This document shows, piece after piece, positions 28,362 to 36,196 of a DNA stretch of 64,000 bases (its first letter is position 1; each line of letters opens with the position of its first letter). The DNA is from Geosporobacter ferrireducens. Lineage in GTDB: Bacteria > Bacillota > Clostridia > Peptostreptococcales > Thermotaleaceae. A program made the position numbers and the translations under genes. A model generated the notes under the pieces. It saw only the letters and a list, made by a program, of their open reading frames with translations. It made no database searches and was not told the origin of the DNA. The DNA lies in the NCBI RefSeq assembly GCF_001750685.1, contig NZ_CP017269.1:2087416-2151415 (forward strand), read 5' to 3'.

Positions 28362-29240
28362 TTAATTATTTTTAGCAGCAGCCGCTGACTTACCCACAGA
28401 TTTAAACATTGTCATGGATGTATATAGTATAACGGCAATAACCAGCCATCTTAAAATATCCAGTGGCAAAGCTTTTACAATGTACGCTGCAATAAATACT
28501 CCTACTAACCCAAACACAGAGATCGCTAGAGATGCTTTCCTGTTATAAGATCCTTCTCTAACGAATTTTACGGATGCTACAGGCATTAAGAAGGCGCAGG
28601 AACCCATCATGATTGGGAAGGCTACTGTTGGACTCATGCCCAGGAAATAAACCAATGCCATACAAGGCGCATACATTCCTATACCAAGAGTCATTAATGC
28701 TCCTAATATAAAGTTAGCTGCAACAGCAACAATTAGCTTGATGCCTGTTAATCCGATGGCATCCCCACCACCAGGCATCCACCCCATCATACCGGAGAAC
28801 ATTAAGAAGGCTGTTACAAACAATGCAATTGCCATACCCATTTGAATTTTCTTTTCCGGCAAATTGGACACAATTCCTGCTCCCAACCATGCACCTATTG
28901 TTGCCGCCGCCAGCATACCAATTAAGGTGATGGGTTCCACTTCAATTACAGTAATGAAGATAAATGCTTCTGCAACAACAGGGATCGTGCAGGATACATT
29001 CAAGGTCCCCGGTATTACTCTGTCTTGAATTTGTTTAAATCCCTTTAGCAACGCAGTTGTAGGCGCGAAGCTTCCGATACCTAATGTGTCAAAAAAGTTT
29101 GTGGTAAATCCGATAGCACTGGAAGCAGCAAAGCTGGTTTCACCTTCTAAGCTAGCTTTATTTTTAGACAGGTCCTTCGCAAATTCAACACTGAACCATG
29201 CTGTTAACAGACCTAGAACTCCTAAAATTCCTGTTATCAT
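28362..29240 (-). CDS. TSUP (TauE/SafE) family membrane transporter in the prd operon
   Basis: This 292-aa protein has eight or so hydrophobic segments and the duplicated TSUP layout. Family members export or import sulfite, sulfonates, thiosulfate or other small organic anions. It starts 31 bases after prdF and ends at the operon terminator, so it is most likely co-transcribed with proline reductase. This gene is not part of the prd core I know. A possible job is export of 5-aminovalerate, uptake of a substrate, or sulfur/selenium handling for the selenoenzyme. None of these can be chosen from sequence. Confidence 0.85.
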   Translation of the reverse strand: MITGILGVLGLLTAWFSVEFAKDLSKNKASLEGETSFAASSAIGFTTNFFDTLGIGSFAPTTALLKGFKQIQDRVIPGTLNVSCTIPVVAEAFIFITVIEVEPITLIGMLAAATIGAWLGAGIVSNLPEKKIQMGMAIALFVTAFLMFSGMMGWMPGGGDAIGLTGIKLIVAVAANFILGALMTLGIGMYAPCMALVYFLGMSPTVAFPIMMGSCAFLMPVASVKFVREGSYNRKASLAISVFGLVGVFIAAYIVKALPLDILRWLVIAVILYTSMTMFKSVGKSAAAAKNN

Positions 29241-29271
29241 TTCTTTTCCCCCTTTTATTTTTATATTTTAA

Positions 29272-30276
29272 TTACAAGCAGAAACCGTATTTCAGTGGAT
29301 CTTCCGGATCAATAACAAAATGATTGAATCCGGTAATGTATGCACTTCCTGTTATTTCCGGTATGATTGCTTCAAATTCGCCTACCTTTACATGCCCTAC
29401 AACTTTACCTTTGAACATCGTTCCTGTAATACTTTCATAGATAAAGTCTTCACCATCCTTTAAATGTCCCTTTATATATAGCGTAGCTAATTTTGCACTA
29501 GTTCCGGTTCCGCAAGGTGAACGGTCCAGCTGACCTTGTCCAAAAATAACAACGTTTTTGTAATGAGCCTCCGGATGAGTGGCTTCATCAAAAATTTCTA
29601 CTAGGTCTACGCTGTTGATATGCGGTTTTTCCGGATGCTGTACTTTTACAGAATGGTTTATAATATCTCTTATTTCCAATCCTAGCTTTATTAAAATATC
29701 AGATTGGGCTGTGTCTACTTTAACCCCCAACTGCTTTGCTTCTACAATAGCAAAAAAACTTCCGCCGAAGGCAATATCTAAAGTTACTTTTCCAACAGAT
29801 GGTACATGAATCACTACATCTTTTTTGTAAAGGAAAGACGGTACATTGGTAATGGACACTTCCTTCGCTTTACCATTTTCCACCTTAGCCCTTGCTTTGA
29901 TCAACCCTGCCGGAGCTTCCATAACAATATCCGTATAAGGCTCCTCCACCTTTACCATACCGGATTCCACTGCTACTGTGGCTGCGCCTATGGACCCATG
30001 TCCACACATGTTTAGATATCCGCCGCCGTCCATAAAGATGATTCCAAAATCAGCCTCTTCTATTGTTGAGTTGGTAATGATAGAACCAAACATATCGTTA
30101 TGTCCTCTAGGTTCATGCATTAATGATGTCCTTACATAATCCAGATGATCTTCTAAATACTTCTTTTTTTCCGCCATCGTTTTTCCCGGTATTCTTGGTA
30201 CCCCACCTACAACTATTCTGGTAGGCTCCCCCATGGTATGGGAGTCAACAGTATGAATGCTTCTAATAAATTTCAT
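29272..30276 (-). CDS. prdF: Proline racemase
   Basis: PrdF interconverts L- and D-proline so that the D-form can be reduced by proline reductase. The 334-aa protein keeps both catalytic cysteines: Cys91 in MCGHGSIG and Cys255 in DRSPCGTGTSA. Other family marks are DSHTMGEPTRIVVGG and MFGSIITN. It follows prdE with adjacent stop and start codons (TAAATG), so translation is coupled. A related 4-hydroxyproline epimerase is the main alternative; the operon context favours proline racemase. Confidence 0.95.
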   Translation of the reverse strand: MKFIRSIHTVDSHTMGEPTRIVVGGVPRIPGKTMAEKKKYLEDHLDYVRTSLMHEPRGHNDMFGSIITNSTIEEADFGIIFMDGGGYLNMCGHGSIGAATVAVESGMVKVEEPYTDIVMEAPAGLIKARAKVENGKAKEVSITNVPSFLYKKDVVIHVPSVGKVTLDIAFGGSFFAIVEAKQLGVKVDTAQSDILIKLGLEIRDIINHSVKVQHPEKPHINSVDLVEIFDEATHPEAHYKNVVIFGQGQLDRSPCGTGTSAKLATLYIKGHLKDGEDFIYESITGTMFKGKVVGHVKVGEFEAIIPEITGSAYITGFNHFVIDPEDPLKYGFCL

Positions 30277-30744
30277 TTATTCTACCTCCCTCATTTTAAG
30301 CTTTAAAAATGCCAGTGCCTTTCTTGCATCTAAATAATCAGGCGTGTTCTCTCCTACTACTTCCGTTTCAATACCTAACGATGACTTGTTAAAATCAACA
30401 ATTGTATCCATGTATTGATTTTTCACGACAAAGTTTCCCTGCTTCCCGATAAAGCTTAATCCAACCACAGGAATCCCTCTGCTTCCAATCTCTTCAATGG
30501 TATTGGCATAATCAACATGACTGTTTCCCCATCCATCTACCGATATAATGGCTCCATCCACCCGCATTGCCTCCAGCCAAGCGGCAGTACGTTTCCCAAC
30601 GAAATATTTCTCTTCATTGTGTTGTGGTGTACCTACAATAATAATCCCTACCAAATCAATATCATCATCCTTAGCTACAACATCTAAGAGAGGGTCTCTA
30701 AAGTGATGTAACGTTGTTTCTTTTGTTGATGGTCCTATCCCCAT
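30277..30744 (-). CDS. prdE: Proline reductase accessory protein PrdE (PrdA C-terminal homologue)
   Basis: The 155 residues are plainly homologous to the C-terminal, pyruvoyl-bearing part of PrdA in this same operon: IGPSTKE, FRDPL, VGTPQHNEEKYFVG and GIPVVGLSF match IGPASKE, WREPL, VGSPQVNNEKFYVS and GIPVVGMSF. The residue aligned with the PrdA pyruvoyl-forming Cys420 is Gly2 here, so no pyruvoyl group can form by that route. The gene starts 13 bases after the prdD stop. PrdE is a known proline reductase operon product without a firmly assigned role, perhaps a structural or assembly partner. Confidence 0.88.
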   Translation of the reverse strand: MGIGPSTKETTLHHFRDPLLDVVAKDDDIDLVGIIIVGTPQHNEEKYFVGKRTAAWLEAMRVDGAIISVDGWGNSHVDYANTIEEIGSRGIPVVGLSFIGKQGNFVVKNQYMDTIVDFNKSSLGIETEVVGENTPDYLDARKALAFLKLKMREVE

Positions 30745-30757
30745 TCAATCACCTTCT

Positions 30758-31531
30758 TTAAGTCATTGCTCTAAGAGCTCCATCCCTGTATTCGTTAGGA
30801 GTTAACATAATGGGTACATTCCCCAGGTCAATAATAGAACGTCCTCCGGCAAAGCCACTGGGTTCTTGTGGTAAGATCCGGTTGTCATACATGGCTCCTT
30901 GCCCGGCTATTTGCTTCACAATTGCTACCCTTTTCTTATTTGGGCGAATTTTGTCAAAGAACTCGTGTTTCTCTGTATAACCCCTAGCATCCACATTTTT
31001 AAGCTTGTCCCTAATTTCCTGAATGAACAAATCGCAAGCCTGATGAGCCTCCAAAATAGCTGCCCGGTTGGTACCTTGTCCCTCTTTCAGCGTAACATTT
31101 ACCGAAATAATAAAGTCTTTATCTGTAGGGGTTCCAGCTCTATTAAGGAATAATTTCTCTTTTAATATCCCTTCCGAGGAGCCAAACTCCGCTACCTGAT
31201 TTCCGGCCTCGTCGATTCCTGTCAGCATAACACAAACCCCTGTCAGCGTATGGGTAATCCCCTCGCCCAGATTCCCCAGCACCTTGGTAGATATAGGAAT
31301 GATATCCATAATACTGTTGGTCCATCGGTCATGATCTTTTGGAGGAATAATGTCTACTTCTATTTTTTGTATCAGTTTGGTTATTGTTAAATTTTTATCA
31401 AATTTTCCCATAGAAATTTGAAGACTCTTGTTATCAATCAAAACCTTATCTCCCAGTTTTACCTCTTCTATATGATAAGTTTTAATTACAAGCCTTCTTA
31501 GCACTTTTTCTTCCAGTTTCACTGTAACCAC
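30758..31531 (-). CDS. prdD: Proline reductase accessory protein PrdD (PrdA N-terminal homologue)
   Basis: The 257 residues match the N-terminal part of the PrdA proprotein: LLIDNKSLQI-type strands, ITHTLTGVCVMLTGIDEAGNQVAEFGSSEGIL (given as GVCVMLTG and EFGSSEGIL), MGQGAMYDN-like GQGAMYDNRILP, and IDLGNVPIMLTPNEYRDGALRAMT at the end. It stops exactly where PrdA is cleaved, and PrdE begins there, so prdD and prdE together look like a PrdA paralogue split at the maturation site. The role is unassigned; co-transcription with prdB and prdE is clear. Confidence 0.88.
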   Translation of the reverse strand: MVTVKLEEKVLRRLVIKTYHIEEVKLGDKVLIDNKSLQISMGKFDKNLTITKLIQKIEVDIIPPKDHDRWTNSIMDIIPISTKVLGNLGEGITHTLTGVCVMLTGIDEAGNQVAEFGSSEGILKEKLFLNRAGTPTDKDFIISVNVTLKEGQGTNRAAILEAHQACDLFIQEIRDKLKNVDARGYTEKHEFFDKIRPNKKRVAIVKQIAGQGAMYDNRILPQEPSGFAGGRSIIDLGNVPIMLTPNEYRDGALRAMT

Positions 31532-31545
31532 CCTTTTATTTATAC

Positions 31546-31592
31546 ACTTAGCCTATCCTTCCCCGGTGGGACTGATAGGCTAAGTTTTCTCT
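31546..31592. other. Intercistronic hairpin between prdB and prdD
   Basis: Perfect 11-base arms CTTAGCCTATC / GATAGGCTAAG flank a GC-rich loop six bases after the prdB stop. On the minus strand no T run follows, so full termination is unlikely. It may act as an mRNA stability or processing element that sets PrdAB levels above PrdDEF. Confidence 0.6.
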
Positions 31593-31597
31593 ATGGC

Positions 31598-32326
31598 CTA
31601 TACCTTCGCAACGTATTCATAAGGCAGCGAAACGATTTTTCCGGCACTTGGTATCTCCACCAATTGTTTTAAAGTATCTACACAAATGGCTTTTTGCATT
31701 TCCGGATTGTTAGGTTCTCCAGCGTTTGCACCCATTGGAACCAATGGAGCAACTGCTCTTGGTGTACCGTTTTGTCTAACTACCGGAGGTAAAGCTGCAA
31801 TTATAATTGTAGGAATCCCCGATTCCTCTATCGCTCTCTGTACCAGTACAGCAGAACGGTGGCAGGTACCTCAGCCAGCGGTTAGAAGAACTGCATCTAC
31901 GCCAGCTTCTTTTAATTGTCTGGCAATTTCCGGACCTGTCTCTTCTCTAAATTTTGTTTGGTCTCCGCCTCCGCCCATGAACCCGAAGTTTACAGGGGAA
32001 ATCGCTTTGATAAAACCTTCTGCTTCTAATTGTCTTATTGGGTCGATTGGAAACATACAGTTGATATCTTTATTAACATCTGCATTGTCATATCCCCCAT
32101 GGGATACCATCATTTCACTTACCGGAGCATCCCCTGGAATTATTCTAAAAGTGAAGTCTCCAGCTAAGTTGAATCTTTTATCAGCTTTTAAATGTACTCC
32201 TGCTGCCGTAACCAATGCCACTGTCATATCCTTGAGTTCTTTTGTTACAGGCGCCCATACCGGGGGAGGAGTAATTGGTACGAATATTTCTGATTGCAGG
32301 CCTTTTACTACTGTTAAATTAGCCAT
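31598..32326 (-). CDS. prdB: D-proline reductase selenoprotein subunit PrdB
   Basis: PrdB carries the selenol that attacks D-proline bound to the PrdA pyruvoyl group, giving 5-aminovalerate. The frame has an in-frame TGA at 31871-31873 (codon 152) inside TAG-Sec-GTCHRSAV, and it continues as good coding sequence (RAIEESGIPTIII, APLVPMGANAGEP) to a TAG at 31598-31600. The full length is 242 residues including Sec, the known size of PrdB. A naive call would stop at residue 151. A short GTACC/GGTAC stem follows the TGA and could be the SECIS. The start overlaps the preceding gene as TAATG, with AAGGAGGTAG upstream. Confidence 0.95.
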
Positions 32327-32583
32327 TATTCTACCTCCTTTTTGTCCCTATTTCTTTTTTCAATATTACTGATATACTTTTCATTTACTTCTTCACGAAT
32401 CACTTCCAGAAAGCTCATTTTTAGTGCCACTTCTTGTCCTACCTTAATAGGATGATCGCTAATAACCATTCGCATAGGCACCTTTAAAAACCCTAGTCTT
32501 CCTTTAAGGTCAACTGATATGGAGCCATCGTGAACCTCTACTACGATCCCTTCGATATATATGATTTTGTCTCCATATTTCAT
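32326..32583 (-). CDS. Small CBO2463/CBO2479-like protein between prdA and prdB
   Basis: This 85-aa protein has an N-terminal beta-rich segment (YGDKIIYIEGIVVEVHDGSISVDLKGRLG, residues 3-31) that looks like a small OB- or SH3-like barrel, then a charged helical tail. Small proteins of the CBO2463/CBO2479 type are known at this place in clostridial prd operons. The function is not known; a chaperone or assembly role for the PrdA/PrdB complex would fit. Its stop codon overlaps the prdB start by one base. Confidence 0.82.
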   Translation of the reverse strand: MKYGDKIIYIEGIVVEVHDGSISVDLKGRLGFLKVPMRMVISDHPIKVGQEVALKMSFLEVIREEVNEKYISNIEKRNRDKKEVE

Positions 32584-32625
32584 AAAATCACCTTTTCTAT
32601 CTATTTCCGCAATAGATGGTATTTT

Positions 32626-34497
32626 CTATTCAGCCTCGTAGATTTCCATTCTCTTTTTGCTCTTTGGCAGTATTTGTTCATTTTCAACCAGTTTAATCTC
32701 TCTATCTGTCTGCTGTTGGATCATATCAATGTTATTTTCTTTTACATTCACATTGTATTTTCTTTCAGCAGGTTTCACTTCTTCTCCAGCCATGGCAGCT
32801 TTCAGCATAGCAATCGCTCTGATTGCATCTTCTTTACATAAGGTGTTGTTGGAAAGAATTTCATTTTCTATGCCCTGAGCTGATTTGTTTAGATCCACCA
32901 TATATTTCATATATTTATTTCCTACAACTAAAGCACCTTGCTCGGCACAGAAGGACATTCCCACAACTGGAATTCCCCTCATACCAACTTGTTCGTGGTG
33001 GCTGGCAAAATCAATGTGGTTATTTCCAAAACCTTCTGTCGTAATAAAAGAACCATCTACGTCCATTGTCTCAACAATCATTCCTAATCTTTCAGAAACA
33101 TAGAACTTCTCATTGTTCACTTGAGGCGATCCGACAAATACAACACCCGCCAGGTCTAGCTCTTCATCATTCATTACTTCTGTTACCAGCGGTTCTCTCC
33201 AGTAATGTCTTGAATTTTCTTTAGATGCAGGTCCAATACAGGTTAATGCATGGATTCCACCATCTAGTACTTCTAATGGAGAAAGGACAATCGGAACATT
33301 TCCCAAGTCAACGTTTGGTTTGCCGCCAATAACACCTACCGGCTCTACAGGAAGGATTAAATTGTCATGCATTGCCCCTTGTCCCATAATCTCCTTGATG
33401 ATCACTACCTTCTTTTTACCGGGTCTTCTATATTGAACTAACTCTTCTATTTCGGTTGCCAAAGTCTCTTCTGTCTTTTTTAGAGCATCCCTGATTTCTT
33501 GAGTAATATAGTCAGTTGCTTTATGGGCCGCCAATGGTCCCGGTCTTTCCATATTGGTATTTTCTTTAATCACTACTTCCGTTTTGATGAAGATTTCACC
33601 CTTATCCGGCGCGCCCGGTCTTCCCCACATAATGTTGGTTTCAAGAACTCCTTCGGAAGAACCAAATTCACCAATTTGCACACCCTTTTCATCGGTTCCT
33701 GTTACAACCATTACTACACCATCCAGCACCCTGGTTACACCTTCTCCTAGCTTGCTCTCCCCTTCCTTTGCAGCAATGGGTTGAACATCCATGATGGTTT
33801 CACTATATTTGTTGTAATCTTCCGGGGTAATGATTTCTACTTTTATGGATGTAACAAGATTACTTGCATTTACAGCATCATCGCAGATATTATTTCTAAT
33901 GTACAAGGTAGTTCCTTGGATTTTTGTTTCCGGTCCAAATTCTACCTTTTCTATCTTGAAGTGCTTTTTCATAAGTTTTCTGATAGGTTTTGCCTCTATA
34001 GCAGCTTCTTTTCTTTCTTTGTTTTCCCCTGCTGCAGTTTCCGGTACTGCAGGTGCCTCAACCACTTGTGCCCCTGGCACCATTCCACCAGCTACGGACA
34101 ATGGAATCTCAAGATTAATATCTTTTCCCTCACCGATATGAATCTTTACTACGCTGCCTACAGCTTGTACCACTGAAGCCACTGGTGCTGTCACGGGAGC
34201 TTGGACTTTTTCTACCGTCTCCTCTTGCACTTCTTCCTTCATCACTTGTACGCCATCTAACAATTCAGGCGTTAGTGGTGTTAAAGAGTCGATTGTTTTG
34301 ATGAGTTTTGTACCTAAAACCTCACCTATTTTAAGACAATTTTTAGGTATTTGTAATAATCCCGAATCTTCTAAATCCGGAAAAATTGCCGGATCTTCGA
34401 GATTGCTTGCTTCAATAATTGTTCCTGCCTCTGTTCTACAGCATACTACTGCTAAGTCATTTGCATGTTCTCTTGCAGTTTCTGGAGTTATTGCCAT
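32626..34497 (-). CDS. prdA: D-proline reductase proprotein PrdA (pyruvoyl subunit)
   Basis: PrdA is made as a 623-aa proprotein and cleaves itself before a cysteine, which becomes the pyruvoyl group that forms a Schiff base with D-proline. The conserved site is present: GGIHALT | CIGPASKE with Cys420, giving chains of about 419 and 204 residues, in line with the known 45- and 23-kDa subunits. Both halves have paralogues downstream (PrdD, PrdE). The protein is cytosolic and pairs with selenoprotein PrdB. The ATG has AGGAGG upstream. It lies 55 bases after prdC and is the second gene of the operon. Confidence 0.96.
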   Translation of the reverse strand: MAITPETAREHANDLAVVCCRTEAGTIIEASNLEDPAIFPDLEDSGLLQIPKNCLKIGEVLGTKLIKTIDSLTPLTPELLDGVQVMKEEVQEETVEKVQAPVTAPVASVVQAVGSVVKIHIGEGKDINLEIPLSVAGGMVPGAQVVEAPAVPETAAGENKERKEAAIEAKPIRKLMKKHFKIEKVEFGPETKIQGTTLYIRNNICDDAVNASNLVTSIKVEIITPEDYNKYSETIMDVQPIAAKEGESKLGEGVTRVLDGVVMVVTGTDEKGVQIGEFGSSEGVLETNIMWGRPGAPDKGEIFIKTEVVIKENTNMERPGPLAAHKATDYITQEIRDALKKTEETLATEIEELVQYRRPGKKKVVIIKEIMGQGAMHDNLILPVEPVGVIGGKPNVDLGNVPIVLSPLEVLDGGIHALTCIGPASKENSRHYWREPLVTEVMNDEELDLAGVVFVGSPQVNNEKFYVSERLGMIVETMDVDGSFITTEGFGNNHIDFASHHEQVGMRGIPVVGMSFCAEQGALVVGNKYMKYMVDLNKSAQGIENEILSNNTLCKEDAIRAIAMLKAAMAGEEVKPAERKYNVNVKENNIDMIQQQTDREIKLVENEQILPKSKKRMEIYEAE

Positions 34498-34552
34498 TTT
34501 ATCCGCCTCCTATCCAGGTTTTTTCATTGAATTGTTTTAAATCATTTTCTAT

Positions 34553-35839
34553 TTATTCTTTACTTCTTCTAACCAGTCTTTGCCCTACTGCTCTAAGGAC
34601 ATGATCTGTACTATGATAAGTTGGAACTCCTAACCTAGGAGCTACGTTCATGACGGTATTCGTTCAATCGCCGCAGGTACCTGTTAAAAGTACTTGTATA
34701 CCCTTTTTCTTCATTTTTAGGACCTTTTCTGCTTGTCCTGGGCATACCCCCGGTTTGTCGCAGCGGTATCTACCGTTCACCTCTACCATTCTTTTACACT
34801 TTTCCTCCGCTACTACCTCTGCTCCCATAGCTTTGGCAATGGTTTTCAACCTTTCCTCTTGGGCCCCGCACTCACAGGCTAGAATTCCGACCTTTCTTGT
34901 TTCTTGCGGGAAGGGCATTGCCACTAAAATTCCTCCCAAAGTCTTGGTAATAGGCGAATCTTCCCTGCCAGGGCCTCCGGTAAAGGGCCCTCCCAGTACA
35001 ATTTCTCCGTAAGGCTTTACATATCCACCGCATAACTCTATATATTTTCCCACCGGTTCTCCCAGTGGCACATCTAAGAATACCCTGCCTTTTTTGGCAT
35101 CCTTTACGCGGCCTGCTACCGTTAGGTCCTTTGTAATATAAGGTTTTCTTAACTCTATTGCATTGACAATGTGTTTTAGGGTTTCAACATTTTGAACTAC
35201 CGCATTCGCTTCTATGGGGAGTTTTCCTGGCTCTAACTCTACTCCTAAAACTACCCTGACAATAACCCTCTCATCTCCGGAAGGATAAATGTCCGGCAAG
35301 AACTTCACTTCTATATTTGCTTCCATAGAACAAGCCTTTTTCAAAGCCGCTACTGCCTTTTTATGCTTTTCCTTTATGACAATATAACCTTTGAAGGCAT
35401 TGGTAATTTCCTTAATATACTTAAGACCTCTTACAATAACCTCCGGCTGCTCCTCCATCAGCTTTAAGTTATGGCCTAATACCGGCTCACATTCTGCCCC
35501 ATTGGCAATGACATAGCCTCCATCAAGATTAACATTCAGCTTGACATGAGTGGGAAAACCTGCTCCTCCTGCTCCCACAATTCCGGCTTCCTTAATAGCC
35601 TCAAGCTTGTCATCCGTTTCATTTATTTTTATATACGCATCGGATTGTTCATTATAGGGAATAATAACAATTGCTTCTTTGGTAATTTTCTCGACAACAC
35701 CATATACACTGGCATGAAGGTTTGCACCTAATCCTTGAGGAATAGCAACCCGCTGTCCCTTTTTTACTTCATCTCCTGCTTTGACAATGGCCTCACAAGG
35801 AGCACCCACGTGCTGCTTTAAAGATATGACAATCTTCAC
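34553..35839 (-). CDS. prdC: Proline reductase electron-transfer selenoprotein PrdC (RnfC-like)
   Basis: PrdC is the RnfC-like protein thought to pass electrons to proline reductase. A plain translation stops at a TGA (34664-34666) after TGTCGD, but the frame goes on for 36 codons to TAA at 34553 with sense-like sequence (NTVMNVAPRLGVPTYHSTDH). This makes a 428-residue selenoprotein with Sec392 in a TCGD-Sec-T context. Eight-pair arms at 34625-34643 with a GGT loop form a good bacterial SECIS downstream. The N-terminus has the RnfC-type GAPCEAIVKAGDEVKKGQ and GGAGFPTHVKL. The C-terminal part is Cys-rich (ACECGAQ, RCDKPGVCPGQ). The start is GTG after AAGGAGGTG. It is the first gene of the operon. 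Confidence 0.9.
34625..34643 (-). promoter_or_regulatory. Candidate SECIS hairpin of prdC
   Basis: Read on the minus strand, AGCTCCTA, loop GGT and TAGGAGTT form an eight-pair stem (one G-U pair) starting 20 bases after the TGA. It is inside the coding frame and has a G in the apical loop, as expected for SelB recognition. Confidence 0.6.
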
Positions 35840-35875
35840 CTTTTTTCACCTCCTTGAATCCTACCCCATATATGA

Positions 35876-35890
35876 GCAAGTAGTATGCCA
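35876..35890 (-). promoter_or_regulatory. Sigma-54 (-24/-12) promoter of the prd operon
   Basis: The minus strand reads TGGCATACTACTTGC, with GG and GC exactly ten bases apart as sigma-54 requires. It lies 36 bases before the prdC start. The adjacent prdR encodes a sigma-54 activator. No clear activator site was recognised in the 240 bases between this and the prdR terminator. Confidence 0.85.
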
Positions 35891-36128
35891 ATTTCTATGA
35901 ATAATAGTTTTTCTATAAATTTTTTCTATAGCAGAAATGTAGAACTATTGATATTCCTATTGTTTGTTATTTGTCTAACTTTATATTTTTTCTCAGTTGT
36001 CCCTAATCAACAGGCTTTCAGTATTTCAAAGTGTCAATCCAGCGACGGCATTTCTTATATTTCGACACGGAACAGATTCTTTTTATATCATTAAGACCTT
36101 GCCGTTTCAACATCTTATTCTTTTAAAT

Positions 36129-36185
36129 CAAAAAAAAGCAATAACCGTCAGCACGCCGACGTATGTCAACCCACTGACGATTATT
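36129..36185 (-). terminator. Terminator of prdR
   Basis: Arms CAATAATCGTCAG / CTGACGGTTATTG with a 22-base loop are followed by CTTTTTTTTG on the minus strand. It lies between prdR and the prd promoter, so the regulator and the operon are separate transcripts. Confidence 0.85.
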
Positions 36186-36196
36186 GAAAATGTTCT

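Noticed and set aside
31686-32372. 228-aa plus-strand open frame opposite prdB
   Set aside because: It is the antisense of the selenoprotein gene, has no recognisable motif, and the minus-strand frame carries clear PrdB sequence.
35885-36094. 69-aa hydrophobic plus-strand frame between prdC and prdR
   Set aside because: It has no ribosome binding site and overlaps the sigma-54 promoter; the composition is that of AT-rich intergenic DNA.
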